Origin: JAICKN01 sp036489565
GTDB taxonomy: Bacteria > Acidobacteriota > Terriglobia > Terriglobales > Acidobacteriaceae
Assembly: GCA_036489565.1 (NCBI GenBank)
Contig: DASXFN010000049.1
Coordinates: 10,471-74,470, forward strand
Direction of reading: 5' to 3'
DNA length: 64,000 nt
Part shown: one piece after another, positions 40,001 to 47,786 of the stretch
Position numbering within the stretch: the first letter of the stretch is position 1
How the letters are laid out: every line of letters starts with the position of its first letter
Position numbers and translations under genes: made by a program
The notes under the pieces: generated by a model
What the model saw: the letters and a program-made list of their open reading frames with translations, nothing else
What the model was told of the DNA's origin: nothing
The model's database searches: none

Positions 40001-40979
40001 CCGCGCTGCAACCGGCCGGGATGAAGAGGCATATTTCAATTTTGTTTACCAACCGTTACGAAGTGTGGAAGGAAGCGTGGAAGGAATCCTGATTCATGCC
40101 GTCGAGGTCACGAACCAGGTGCTCGCCAGAAGAGAGGTAGAAGAACGCGCTGAAGCGCTGCGGTATAGCGAAGAGCAATTGCGCAAACTATCAGAGACGC
40201 TCGACGCGGAAGTTCGTTCACGCACTCGCGAGCTGGAAGAGCGAAATGCCGATGTGCTGCGGCAATCCGGCGAACTGCGATTGCTTTCCTCGCGATTATT
40301 GCAGACCCAGGACGAGGAACGCCGGCGCATCGCGCGAGATTTGCACGACAGCGCAGGCCAGACTCTCACAATCCTGGGAATAAACCTTGCGCAACTTGTC
40401 CAAAGGGCTGGGCGGAAATCACCAGAACTCGCGGCCGACGCGGAGAAGACGCAAGAGCTGGTCCAGCAACTACACCGCGAGATACGGACAGCTTCCTATC
40501 TGCTGCATCCTCCGCTTTTGGATGAAAACGGCCTGAACTCCGCTCTCAGCTGGTACATCCAGGGCCTCAGCGAACGCAGCAATATTGATATCCGGCTCGA
40601 CATTCCCGACGAGTTCGGAAGGCTTCCCCGTGATATGGAACTGGTGGCGTTTCGGCTGGTCCAGGAATCTTTGACCAACATTCACCGTCATTCGGGCAGT
40701 GAGACTGCCGTCATCCGGATTGCTCGCGAAAAAGACAGAATTACCCTCGAAATCCGCGACCAAGGCAAGGGAATATCACCCGCGAAATTGGCGGAAATTC
40801 AATCCGAAGGCTCTGGCGTAGGCATCCGAGGCATGCGGGAACGGCTTCGCCAATTTGATGGCAACATGAGTATCGAATCGGACGCTTCCGGCACCCGGAT
40901 CTTTGTGACGATTCCCTTTTCCCCAGCCGCCATCCCCGAAGAAGTACGTGGCAACAAGCCGTCGCAGGCGATCGCCTGA
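37023..40979 (+). CDS. Hybrid sensor protein with two histidine-kinase cores
   Basis: 1318 residues from ATG 37023 (GGGAGGG just upstream). Order: receiver domain (Asp55 in LVLMDVSMPGMDG), PAS-like segment (about 150-290, SWPHGLRTTVSLCLSSNFPI), GAF-like region (about 310-460), HisKA with phospho-His near 489 (FFSNVSHEFRTPLTLML) and HATPase (N box LLSNAFKF, G boxes DTGTGIP and GSGIGLAL), second receiver (Asp near 817, LILSDVMMPRMDG), PAS with PAC (about 910-1035), coiled coil, HisKA_3 with His near 1105 (RRRIARDLHDSAGQ), and a second HATPase (GVGIRGMRERL). No DNA-binding output. No transmembrane helix, so cytosolic. Signal and partner unknown. Confidence 0.92.
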   Translation: MSFHILIVDDQETVRSGIRSLLSARPRWTICGEAADGTDAIEKAEALHPDLVLMDVSMPGMDGLQATRAIKLRIPGTRVIIVSQNDPLVVRQQAKEVGASAWVAKADLARDLLPTIERIFVGSHSEPLNKTTSSTPEEPSLAWLTGGGEMGKLIRSMDWSATPLGPLESWPHGLRTTVSLCLSSNFPINIVWGPSYNQIYNDGYRVVVGERHPEGMGMAYDKCWASAWPAIGKPFERAWAGETSFLENQRMYLTRNGYLEETFFTFSLSPIRDEKGMVVGLFHPVTETTAKMLSERRTKALRELAGNTSEARSLEAAFALSAKTLASQELDLPFVLLYSLSKDGTEAHLLESVGIKQGLKASPKVIRLAENGDDVWPLAAVLASDAIVEVGQLHNRFGAFACGPYEEGSNLAVARALRVPGQDSALGIFIAGVSPRLPFNQDYRGHLEQVGTATATALANALAYEREKQRAEALAEIDRAKTAFFSNVSHEFRTPLTLMLGPLEDSLAQPEGMSAANRERLDLAHRNSLRLLKLVNTLLDFSRIEAGRIQASYEPTDLALFTAELASVFRSAVERAGMKLTIDCPSLSEVVYVDREMWEKIVLNLLSNAFKFTFEGEIAVSLSLVGSSAELTVRDTGTGIPTDEISRLFERFHRVKGAHGRSYEGSGIGLALVQELVKLHGGNVSVQSVLDRGTTFSVSIPLGKNHLPADRIGRARTTASESVRGEAYLEEALRWLPQGEVIGDEVPVMPLISPSAPSALPIQEMEQRPRILLADDNADMREYVQRLLRERYDVVAVANGESAMESAHEQLPDLILSDVMMPRMDGFQLLRAVRADQGLKNVPVILLSARAGEESRVEGLDAGADDYLVKPFSARELQARIRSHLAMARIRREAAVLERRLRDEAELERNRIHELFVQAPAAIGLLSGPEHRWTFANSEYLNISRRNNAEELIGKTIRESLPELRGQPFFELLDTVYRTGVAHVGTEVKAVLHRAATGRDEEAYFNFVYQPLRSVEGSVEGILIHAVEVTNQVLARREVEERAEALRYSEEQLRKLSETLDAEVRSRTRELEERNADVLRQSGELRLLSSRLLQTQDEERRRIARDLHDSAGQTLTILGINLAQLVQRAGRKSPELAADAEKTQELVQQLHREIRTASYLLHPPLLDENGLNSALSWYIQGLSERSNIDIRLDIPDEFGRLPRDMELVAFRLVQESLTNIHRHSGSETAVIRIAREKDRITLEIRDQGKGISPAKLAEIQSEGSGVGIRGMRERLRQFDGNMSIESDASGTRIFVTIPFSPAAIPEEVRGNKPSQAIA

Positions 40980-41045
40980 AGTCGTAATCCACTCGCTTCG
41001 TTTTGCCTGCAAACCTCGTCCAGAAGTTAAAACTCGGAACAGCGG

Positions 41046-41267
41046 CTAACTGTCTTTGCGATATAGAAGATTGCGCATGGCTTCCCTGCGGGCGGCATTC
41101 CCTTCGCGAGTCGTCTTGCGGCCTTCGGCGTCCATGCGAGATTGAGTTGTAGAGGCAGTCTCGTCGGACGTACTGCAATCGGGGCAGCGGTTGGCGAAGC
41201 CAGGCTTATCCGGCTTCAACTCAAATTCTTCTCCGCAAACGGCGCAAGTTTTGATCGGAAAGACCAT
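41046..41267 (-). CDS. Small zinc-ribbon protein
   Basis: 73 residues starting MVFPIKTCAVCGEEFELKPD. Two CxxC pairs (CAVC and CPDC) form a simple zinc ribbon in the first 32 residues; the rest is charged and helical (RKTTREGNAARREAMRNLL). ATG 41291 would add eight residues; neither start has a strong ribosome site. Possibly nucleic-acid or protein binding. Confidence 0.6.
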   Translation of the reverse strand: MVFPIKTCAVCGEEFELKPDKPGFANRCPDCSTSDETASTTQSRMDAEGRKTTREGNAARREAMRNLLYRKDS

Positions 41268-41416
41268 CGTCCAATGATACGACGTTCCCATCGCTCAAAT
41301 AAAGCGGGGCCAAACGTTCATTCACACAAGTCAAAAAGACTCATGAAGCCATAATCCATATTGACTGCCGGTGTAACAATGAACCGCGACGGAAACGTCC
41401 GAGGTAAGGCAGCATG

Positions 41417-41866
41417 CTACCGCTTGCCGATCAGGCTCGCATGGCTTGCGACGCATTGCCACCGGTCACCGATAAGAATCCAAGTGTCGGTAAAGCGGCC
41501 CACGTGATCAAACGGCCGGTCGCGATAGCGCCCCTCCGCGTGATATACCCCCACGACAATCGCCGTGCTTCCATACAGTTTGATTGAGACATCGCGAATG
41601 CTCATGGTGGCAGGCTTATAGAGGGGATCGCGGATATCGGACAGGTATTTGGTTCGATCGCTTACTGTGCCGTCCCATTCCGTATTCACGAAGTCCGGGC
41701 TGACAAGCCTTTCAAGTGCGCCCGCGTCGTGAAGTAGCTGAGCCTGGTCCCACATTTTTTCCAGCGCAATGAGCTTTTCCTCCTGGTTGGCAGAAGGGCT
41801 TTGCGCGAGCGCAGGAAGAGAAAGCAGAAAAATAAGTGGCAGAAGGATTAATTTTCGCTGCAACAT
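41417..41866 (-). CDS. Secreted SnoaL/DUF4440-like protein
   Basis: 149 residues with a signal peptide (MLQRKLILLPLIFLLSLPAL, cleavage LAQ|SP), then an NTF2-like cone fold of the DUF4440 type: LIALEKMWDQAQLLHDAGAL, VSPDFVNTEWDG, SIRDVSIKLYGSTAIVVGVY and GRFTDTWILIGDRWQCVASH. This fold binds small molecules or has minor enzymatic roles; no specific activity is assigned. It lies directly downstream of hpf on the same strand with a 118-base gap. Confidence 0.8.
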   Translation of the reverse strand: MLQRKLILLPLIFLLSLPALAQSPSANQEEKLIALEKMWDQAQLLHDAGALERLVSPDFVNTEWDGTVSDRTKYLSDIRDPLYKPATMSIRDVSIKLYGSTAIVVGVYHAEGRYRDRPFDHVGRFTDTWILIGDRWQCVASHASLIGKR

Positions 41867-41984
41867 GTACCGAGTGCTCCCTTTTGCGGATTCCACACGG
41901 TTGTGGTATCGAGCACATCGGCACAGTTGAGTTTTTGAAGAGATTACGAAAGGGCAGGCTCGCGGATGCGTGCGACAATGACAA

Positions 41985-42581
41985 TCAGGGAGCCTCAATC
42001 AACTCCATCTTCCCATCCCCTTTGCGGTGCAGCACCATCACTTTGCCTTTAGGGTCTCGGAAAACGAAAACCTCCCGGTCGCGGAACTGAGCTTCCTTAA
42101 TTGCCTCTTCCAGCGTCATGGGGCGAAGCGCGACTGAATCCTCGGAACGGACAAGCTGGACTTCGGTGGACTTTTCCACCGCCGGAAATTTATGGACTAA
42201 CACGGGTACGGCGGTAGCGTGGGTAAGGCCCACTGCCATTTTGGATGTTTCTTCCACCAGCGCTTTGTCATTCCAGTTTTTGCGGTCATGGCGTTTTTTA
42301 GCCACCCCGCGGGTCTTGTATTTGATCGCCTGCCGCGACAAATGCTCCAACGCCTCGCCAATGGCCGCTTTCATGCTGCTCGCCTGCGCCAAGCCTACCA
42401 GCGGCCCGTTGCGCGGTGTAATGGTGATTTCCGCCTTATGGCGGCGCTTTTCCACCGACAAAATAATTTTGCCGTCAAATTTATCGCCCAGAATTTTCTT
42501 TATTTTCGCGAGGCCGGTTTCTACTTCTTTGCGGATGGCGGCCGTAATTTCAAATTGCCTGCCGGTGTATTCCACATTCAT
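41985..42581 (-). CDS. hpf: Ribosome hibernation promoting factor, long form
   Basis: 198 residues starting MNVEYTGRQFEITAAIRKEV. The N-terminal ribosome-binding domain (ITITPRNGPLVGLAQASSM, AIGEALEHLSRQAIKYK) is followed by a linker and the C-terminal dimerisation domain (ALRPMTLEEAIKEAQFRDRE, VFVFRDPKGKVMVLHRKGDG). Long HPF pairs two 70S ribosomes into inactive 100S dimers in stationary phase. ATG 42581 is used; an open extension to 42644 lacks support. It lies after rpoN in the order known from Proteobacteria. Confidence 0.93.
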   Translation of the reverse strand: MNVEYTGRQFEITAAIRKEVETGLAKIKKILGDKFDGKIILSVEKRRHKAEITITPRNGPLVGLAQASSMKAAIGEALEHLSRQAIKYKTRGVAKKRHDRKNWNDKALVEETSKMAVGLTHATAVPVLVHKFPAVEKSTEVQLVRSEDSVALRPMTLEEAIKEAQFRDREVFVFRDPKGKVMVLHRKGDGKMELIEAP

Positions 42582-42706
42582 GAGCGCCCCTCTCCCGTGA
42601 TTCGGGCACACCAATACTCCAAATATTGTACGGGAAGAAAACATTTTCGGATCGAGTATGAATGAGATTTCAGAATGAAAACTACTGCGCTAACCTTCGA
42701 CCTGCA

Positions 42707-44509
42707 TTAGCTCTTTTTAACTCTGCGCTGGTGGGTGCTGGGAATTCGCAGGTCCTCGCGGTACTTGGCAACCGTACGGCGGGTCACTTGGATTCCCTGC
42801 GACTGCAGAATGCGGGTGATCTGTTCATCGGTCAGCGGCCTTGTCGGGTCTTCTTCCTCAATCAATTTCTTCACGCGCCGTTTCAGAATCAATAACGATG
42901 TGTTGCCGCCCTCCGGCCCCTGCACGCTCTCGCTGAAGAAGTAACGCAGTTCAAATACACCCTGCGGCGTGTGCACATATTTGCTTGAGACCGCACGGCT
43001 TACCGTGGAAGGATGGACTCCAATCTCTTCCGCGACTTCTTTGATCATCATCGGCTTTAGTTGATCAATGCCTTGATCCAAAAAGTCCTGCTGGCGCGCC
43101 AAAATGGAATAGCAGACCTTCATGATGGTTTGCTTGCGCTGTTCGATGTTTTTGATGAGCTGAATGGCGCTCTTGTACCGCTCTTTAACGTAATTGCGGG
43201 TATCTTTGTCGTTGGTGTCGCGGTTCAGCAATCGCTTGTAGGCGGGATTCAGACGAAGCTGAGGAACGTCTTCGTCATTCATCAGCACCAGCCATTCATC
43301 GCCGTGCTTCACGAAGGCGACATCCGGCTCGATGAGGCGCGGCTGCGTATTGTTGTAGCGTTGTCCGGGGCGAGGATCCAGCGTCCTGATGTATTCGAGC
43401 GCATGTTCCACGGCCTCGACGGGGCGGTTCATTGCCCGGGAGATTTCCTTATACTGTTTGGCCGTGAGTGCGCGAAGATGCAGATCCACCACAGCGATGG
43501 CATCGGCAATCACTTGTCCCTGGGCCGCAATGTCCCCATTGCCGTTTTTCTGCTCCGCCAGCCGCTGATGGTCCTTGAGCTGATAAAGCAGGCACTCCCG
43601 CAGATCACGGCAGCCGATTCCTGGAGGATCAAGCTGGCGAACCACATCTAACGCCTCGTGCAGGTCAACGACGTTAAAACCCAAATTGGTTGGGGCTTCG
43701 TGGGGGAGCGAGGCAGCGGGCGGAACGGGATTTGGATCAGTCCGTTGAGCTTGAACTTCCTCCAGCACTGGCGGAGTAATGGCCGGATCAAGCTCCACCC
43801 CGATACCGCTAAAGGGCTCCGGATCGCCATTACCGGTCTCACTAAGATCAGCTCCTTCGTTTGTTTCTACAATCTGTTCCTCAGCGGATCCAGAAAGCGC
43901 AGCCAGACCGAGAGCAGCCGCTTCGTTGACCACATTTTCCACGACCGCTACATCTGTTTCAGGCGAACTGGGCGGTGCGATTCCCAACAACTCTTCGTCA
44001 CTGGCAATCAGATATCCGTCTTCGTTCAAGTTTCCGATAATCAGTTCCGCCGCGCGTCGGACTTCTTTGCGCAACGGCAAAGAACCCAGTTGCCACGTCA
44101 AGTGGTCGGTAAGATTGCTGGGTTTGGAGAGGAAATTTTCGAACGAAGGGCGCTCCAGGTCCTCCATTTCGCTCCGCGTACGAAAACCCGGATCGAGGTA
44201 GTCCTGGAAAAATGATCCAAAATCAATTTCTTCAAAGGGATCTTTCTTTTCTTCCGCTGAGGCGGGACTTTCTTCGGTAGCCGCCGCGGCCTGGCGGTCG
44301 CGTTCTTCTTCTTGCCGGCCAACGTCGTCAATCGATGGAACGCTGTCTTCCAGCTCCTCGAGGACGGGATTTTCCACCATCTCGGCAGTAATCATGTCCT
44401 TAAGCTCAAGCTTGTTGAGCGCAAGAACACTGACCATCTGCACCAGGCCCGGCGTCAGAATCTGCCGCTGCGAGACCTTCAGATGTAATCTTGGCTGGAG
44501 TAAAACCAT
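42707..44509 (-). CDS. rpoN: RNA polymerase sigma-54 factor with a large internal insertion
   Basis: 600 residues, against about 480 in most relatives. Region I is present (LTPGLVQMVSVLALNKLELK), the core-binding region includes the RQLDPPGIGCRDLRECL segment, the HTH is VHPSTVSRAVSSKYVHT, and the promoter-recognising RpoN box is RRTVAKYRE. The extra length comes from an acidic linker (about 52-120) and a low-complexity Pro/Glu/Ala insertion at about 178-282, where normal RpoN has a short turn. Sigma-54 directs transcription from -24/-12 promoters with enhancer-binding activators; none is in the window. It follows lptB. Confidence 0.96.
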   Translation of the reverse strand: MVLLQPRLHLKVSQRQILTPGLVQMVSVLALNKLELKDMITAEMVENPVLEELEDSVPSIDDVGRQEEERDRQAAAATEESPASAEEKKDPFEEIDFGSFFQDYLDPGFRTRSEMEDLERPSFENFLSKPSNLTDHLTWQLGSLPLRKEVRRAAELIIGNLNEDGYLIASDEELLGIAPPSSPETDVAVVENVVNEAAALGLAALSGSAEEQIVETNEGADLSETGNGDPEPFSGIGVELDPAITPPVLEEVQAQRTDPNPVPPAASLPHEAPTNLGFNVVDLHEALDVVRQLDPPGIGCRDLRECLLYQLKDHQRLAEQKNGNGDIAAQGQVIADAIAVVDLHLRALTAKQYKEISRAMNRPVEAVEHALEYIRTLDPRPGQRYNNTQPRLIEPDVAFVKHGDEWLVLMNDEDVPQLRLNPAYKRLLNRDTNDKDTRNYVKERYKSAIQLIKNIEQRKQTIMKVCYSILARQQDFLDQGIDQLKPMMIKEVAEEIGVHPSTVSRAVSSKYVHTPQGVFELRYFFSESVQGPEGGNTSLLILKRRVKKLIEEEDPTRPLTDEQITRILQSQGIQVTRRTVAKYREDLRIPSTHQRRVKKS

Positions 44510-44514
44510 AAATC

Positions 44515-44596
44515 AGTCGTTGGTCCTTGGTCGTTGGCTCTTCATCGTTGGTTCTCTGTTAGTCTCGGTCATGGCTCTTGCCAAAGACCAACGACT
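44515..44596. repeat. Inverted repeat between lptB and rpoN
   Basis: AGTCGTTGGTC (44515-44525) and GACCAACGACT (44586-44596) are perfect 11-bp arms, with further GTTGG/CCAAC repeats between them. It resembles a dispersed palindrome family and may act as a processing or attenuation hairpin within the lptB-rpoN transcript. Confidence 0.5.
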
Positions 44597-44614
44597 AACA
44601 GCCAACGACTTCTT

Positions 44615-45343
44615 TCATACCAGTGAAAAACTTTCGCCTAAATAAACTCTTCGCACTTCCGGATCATTGGCCAACTGTCCGGGGACGCCTTGACGGAAAA
44701 TCCTGCCATCGTCAATGATGTAAGCCCGGTCGGTGACCGAAAGAGTCTCCCGCACGTTGTGATCTGTGATCAGCACCCCGATCCCACTGGCCTTCAATCC
44801 GCTGATAATCTTCTGCAAATCCAGTACGGCGATTGGATCAATGCCGGAGAATGGTTCATCCAGCAAAATAAACTTGGGATTGATGCACAGGGCGCGGGCA
44901 ATCTCCACGCGCCGCCGCTCCCCCCCGGAAAGCGCATACCCGCGATTTTGCCGGATATGCTCCAAACCCAGTTGATCGATCAGCTGCTCCATCGTCTCCC
45001 GCCGGGCGTGCCAGGAGATGGGTTGGGCCTCAAGTACCGCGAGAATGTTCTCTTCCACAGTCAGCTTGCGGAATACCGAAGCCTCCTGGGGAAGGTAGCT
45101 GATGCCATACTGGCGCGCCCGCAGGTACATGGGCACGTCCGTGATATCTTCCTGGTCCACCAGGATGCGGCCTGTATCGGGGGGGATTAGACCAACAATA
45201 CTGTAGAAGGTCGTGGTCTTGCCGGCGCCGTTAGGTCCAAGTAAACCAACAACTTCGCCCTGCTCGACCCGCAAACTTACCCCGTTAACAACTCGGCGTC
45301 CGCGATAGGATTTTCCGATTTCGTCGGTGGCCAGAGTAGGCAT
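44615..45343 (-). CDS. lptB: LPS export ABC transporter ATPase LptB
   Basis: 242-residue cytosolic ATPase that powers lipopolysaccharide export with LptFG. Walker A GLLGPNGAGKTTTFYSIVG, Q-loop YLPQEASVFRKLTVEEN (LptB type), signature LSGGERRRVEIARAL, Walker B FILLDEPFSGIDPIAV, and H-loop LITDHNVRETL are all intact. The start codon immediately follows the stop of the LptC/LptA-like gene, so they are one operon. Confidence 0.97.
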   Translation of the reverse strand: MPTLATDEIGKSYRGRRVVNGVSLRVEQGEVVGLLGPNGAGKTTTFYSIVGLIPPDTGRILVDQEDITDVPMYLRARQYGISYLPQEASVFRKLTVEENILAVLEAQPISWHARRETMEQLIDQLGLEHIRQNRGYALSGGERRRVEIARALCINPKFILLDEPFSGIDPIAVLDLQKIISGLKASGIGVLITDHNVRETLSVTDRAYIIDDGRIFRQGVPGQLANDPEVRRVYLGESFSLV

Positions 45344-47707
45344 TTATCGTGCCATTTGCGTGTGGGTTACAGCGGGGAGCTGTGTGCTGCCTTCAACGAG
45401 CACCCTATCATCGTGTTTAAAAAAAGTCAATGAAACCCCGGTAATCTTGCCATGTTCGGCATCAAAAATGCTAGGAGAATTTCCGCTCAGGACGAATTTA
45501 TCCTCTGCGGCAATGTAGGTGAGGTTCCCTCCCTTAGCCTGGCGACCCGGCTGGGTGACTGAAACGTTCCCGCTGGCGACAATTCGCTCAATTTTCCCGG
45601 GCGAGGCAGTATCTTTCGCCGCATCTTTTACCGTGCTTTGCCCATTCGGCTTGGGCGTCTGCGCCGCCAGGAACACATCCATACGATTCGCTGTAAGTGT
45701 AAGATCCGATCCTTTGGCCGATACGCCACCGTCAAAATGAATTTGCCGTTCATGGTCGGTGTATTGCAGCTTGCTCGATGTAATCGTAATTGGGGTGACT
45801 TTACCGCTCTTGTCGGTCTGCATCAGGACGGTGGAGACCGGCGCCGCATCGGAACCAGCCGCCAGCACGAAGCGCCGGTCGCGATCAAACTGGATGGACG
45901 AAGCCTGTACGAGGTTGGCGTCCTGCCACAAACGCGCTCCTCCGGTGAACAATGCCACCGATGGCGTTTTATGGACTGTCATTTTTTGCGCGGTCACATG
46001 GATGGGCGAGGATGAGGCCAGCAGCGCGCCGTTCGGCTGAGGCTTCATATCGTTATAAGTGGCTTTGACGTCGCCTTCCGCATCCGCGTCTCCGGTGGCG
46101 CGATTCAACTGGATTGTCTGCGCGCTCACGCTCATGGCCGTGCTTGCAATCCGCGGCGACCCAGTCAACACCAGCACCTGATCGGCGGCGGTGTAATGGC
46201 CCTTTTCCGCCCACGCCTTCTGATCTTTGTCTGTGTAGAGAAGGTTCCCCTGCTGCGTGAAAGATTCCACGCCACTTCCGGGACGAAAATTCACATCCAG
46301 CATATCGCTGGTGCTGACGCGATCCGGCCGGCCCGCACTGCTTACCACAATGCGCGCGGAAGGCGAGCCATGAAGCTGCGTCATTTGCCCCTGATCATTA
46401 AATTGGGCGATGAACTGGCCCGCCGTGACCAATGTTTGTTGCGTATGTGGCTTGTTAGCCGTCGGCTTGGCGGTGGTTTTTGGCTCGACTTCACGAATCG
46501 CGATTTGCGGCGGGCCAAATGTTTCCGCGTATTTCAAAAAACGGCCCTTGGCGATGACGAAATTCATGGCGGGAGCGGTGAGTTCGATATCCTGGGCGGC
46601 GGATTTTTCGGAGGATGACTTCTGGTGTTGCAGTAGGCGCACATTGTCTTCGGCACGGACGCTGGTCAGAATATTCTTTTCCGCGAAGTGCAGCACCGCA
46701 TGGCCCGCGGTCATTTGGATGGCCGGCTTTTGCGTGGCTGGCTCTTGTAAGGCAGCGTTTTTTGACGTGCCGGCTTGCTCGGGTGCGGGCTCACTTTGCA
46801 GCTGCACATTTCCCGAAAGGACCGCCTGGCGCAGTCCACTTCCCTTCCCACTGAGTTGCAACTCCAACTGACTGGCCTGCGCTTCGGTAATTTCCTTGGC
46901 CTTCTCCGCCATGTGAACGTTGCCGCTTGCCAGCACTCGTTGCACTTTATTGTCCGCAGCGAGGAACAATACCACCTTGTCCGCGTCAATATTTTTGTCG
47001 CTGCCTGCGGCATGCACCTGTTGCAGCGTAACCGTTCGGGAGGTCTTGGCAATCACGGCCTTCGCCGCGTTGATCCGTGCCGGTTGTTCGCTATTAGTTG
47101 TGATCTGAATTTGCGAGTGCAGCGTAAGCGCACCGGTTTTGGCGGCATAATCGGCGCCCACCGCCGAACCGCTGGCCTGCGGAATTTGAAATTCCACTTT
47201 CTGCGTCGTGTAACCATCGCCGGTCTTTTGATTGAATACCAGGCCGCTGGTCTTCAGGTGGATGGGATTCTTGAGTTCTTCGGGAACGGACTGGTCGGGG
47301 CTGGCGATCCCCGCCGGATTCGCTTCCAGATCAATCTGCACTTCGCCCCGCGCGGTCACATTCCCAGTTTGCGGATCATACTCGAAATCATCTCCGTAGA
47401 TCTGGTCGAAACGGCTGGAGTCTGCGCCGTACACAGTGATGTTGACGTTATGCAGTTCGGCGATCAGGCCCTTTTTGTACTCGATCGCCTTGCTTGCCTG
47501 AATTTTGAAAAGGGTGCGCGAGCCGTCGGATTTGGAAATCGTGAAACCATCCGCGCTCTGCTTGATTTCGAATCCCATCCTGCCCGGAACTTCCTTCAGC
47601 GCATTTTCCACCCGCCACTTGGCATAGAAATAGGCCCCCGCCACGATCGCAAGCATGAAAATGACAGCGATAGCGAACCACGTTCGCAGGCGGGAGACGA
47701 GGGGCAT
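45344..47707 (-). CDS. LptC/LptA-like (OstA) LPS transport protein, fused multidomain
   Basis: 787 residues from ATG 47707. An N-terminal membrane anchor (FAIAVIFMLAIVAGAYFYA, about residues 10-29) is followed by an LptC-like beta region and then several OstA/LptA-type beta-jellyroll repeats (VTARGEVQIDLEANPAG, VLASGNVHMAEKAKEITEAQ, AVLSGNVQLQSEP, IVASGNVSVTQPGRQAKGGN, LTYIAAEDKFVLSGNSPSIF). In Proteobacteria LptC and LptA are two small proteins bridging the inner and outer membranes; here one long chain could form that bridge. It abuts lptB with no gap, supporting the assignment. Confidence 0.88.
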   Translation of the reverse strand: MPLVSRLRTWFAIAVIFMLAIVAGAYFYAKWRVENALKEVPGRMGFEIKQSADGFTISKSDGSRTLFKIQASKAIEYKKGLIAELHNVNITVYGADSSRFDQIYGDDFEYDPQTGNVTARGEVQIDLEANPAGIASPDQSVPEELKNPIHLKTSGLVFNQKTGDGYTTQKVEFQIPQASGSAVGADYAAKTGALTLHSQIQITTNSEQPARINAAKAVIAKTSRTVTLQQVHAAGSDKNIDADKVVLFLAADNKVQRVLASGNVHMAEKAKEITEAQASQLELQLSGKGSGLRQAVLSGNVQLQSEPAPEQAGTSKNAALQEPATQKPAIQMTAGHAVLHFAEKNILTSVRAEDNVRLLQHQKSSSEKSAAQDIELTAPAMNFVIAKGRFLKYAETFGPPQIAIREVEPKTTAKPTANKPHTQQTLVTAGQFIAQFNDQGQMTQLHGSPSARIVVSSAGRPDRVSTSDMLDVNFRPGSGVESFTQQGNLLYTDKDQKAWAEKGHYTAADQVLVLTGSPRIASTAMSVSAQTIQLNRATGDADAEGDVKATYNDMKPQPNGALLASSSPIHVTAQKMTVHKTPSVALFTGGARLWQDANLVQASSIQFDRDRRFVLAAGSDAAPVSTVLMQTDKSGKVTPITITSSKLQYTDHERQIHFDGGVSAKGSDLTLTANRMDVFLAAQTPKPNGQSTVKDAAKDTASPGKIERIVASGNVSVTQPGRQAKGGNLTYIAAEDKFVLSGNSPSIFDAEHGKITGVSLTFFKHDDRVLVEGSTQLPAVTHTQMAR

Positions 47708-47786
47708 CTGGGGACAGTGTACTGGAATTCTACTTACCACGAACTCCGGAACACCGCCCCGATTGCCGCGATGTAGCAACAAACAT

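Noticed and set aside
46775..47776. A 333-codon frame opposite the LptCA-like gene
   Set aside because: Antisense to a long coding gene with clear OstA repeats and operon context; no RBS or domain.
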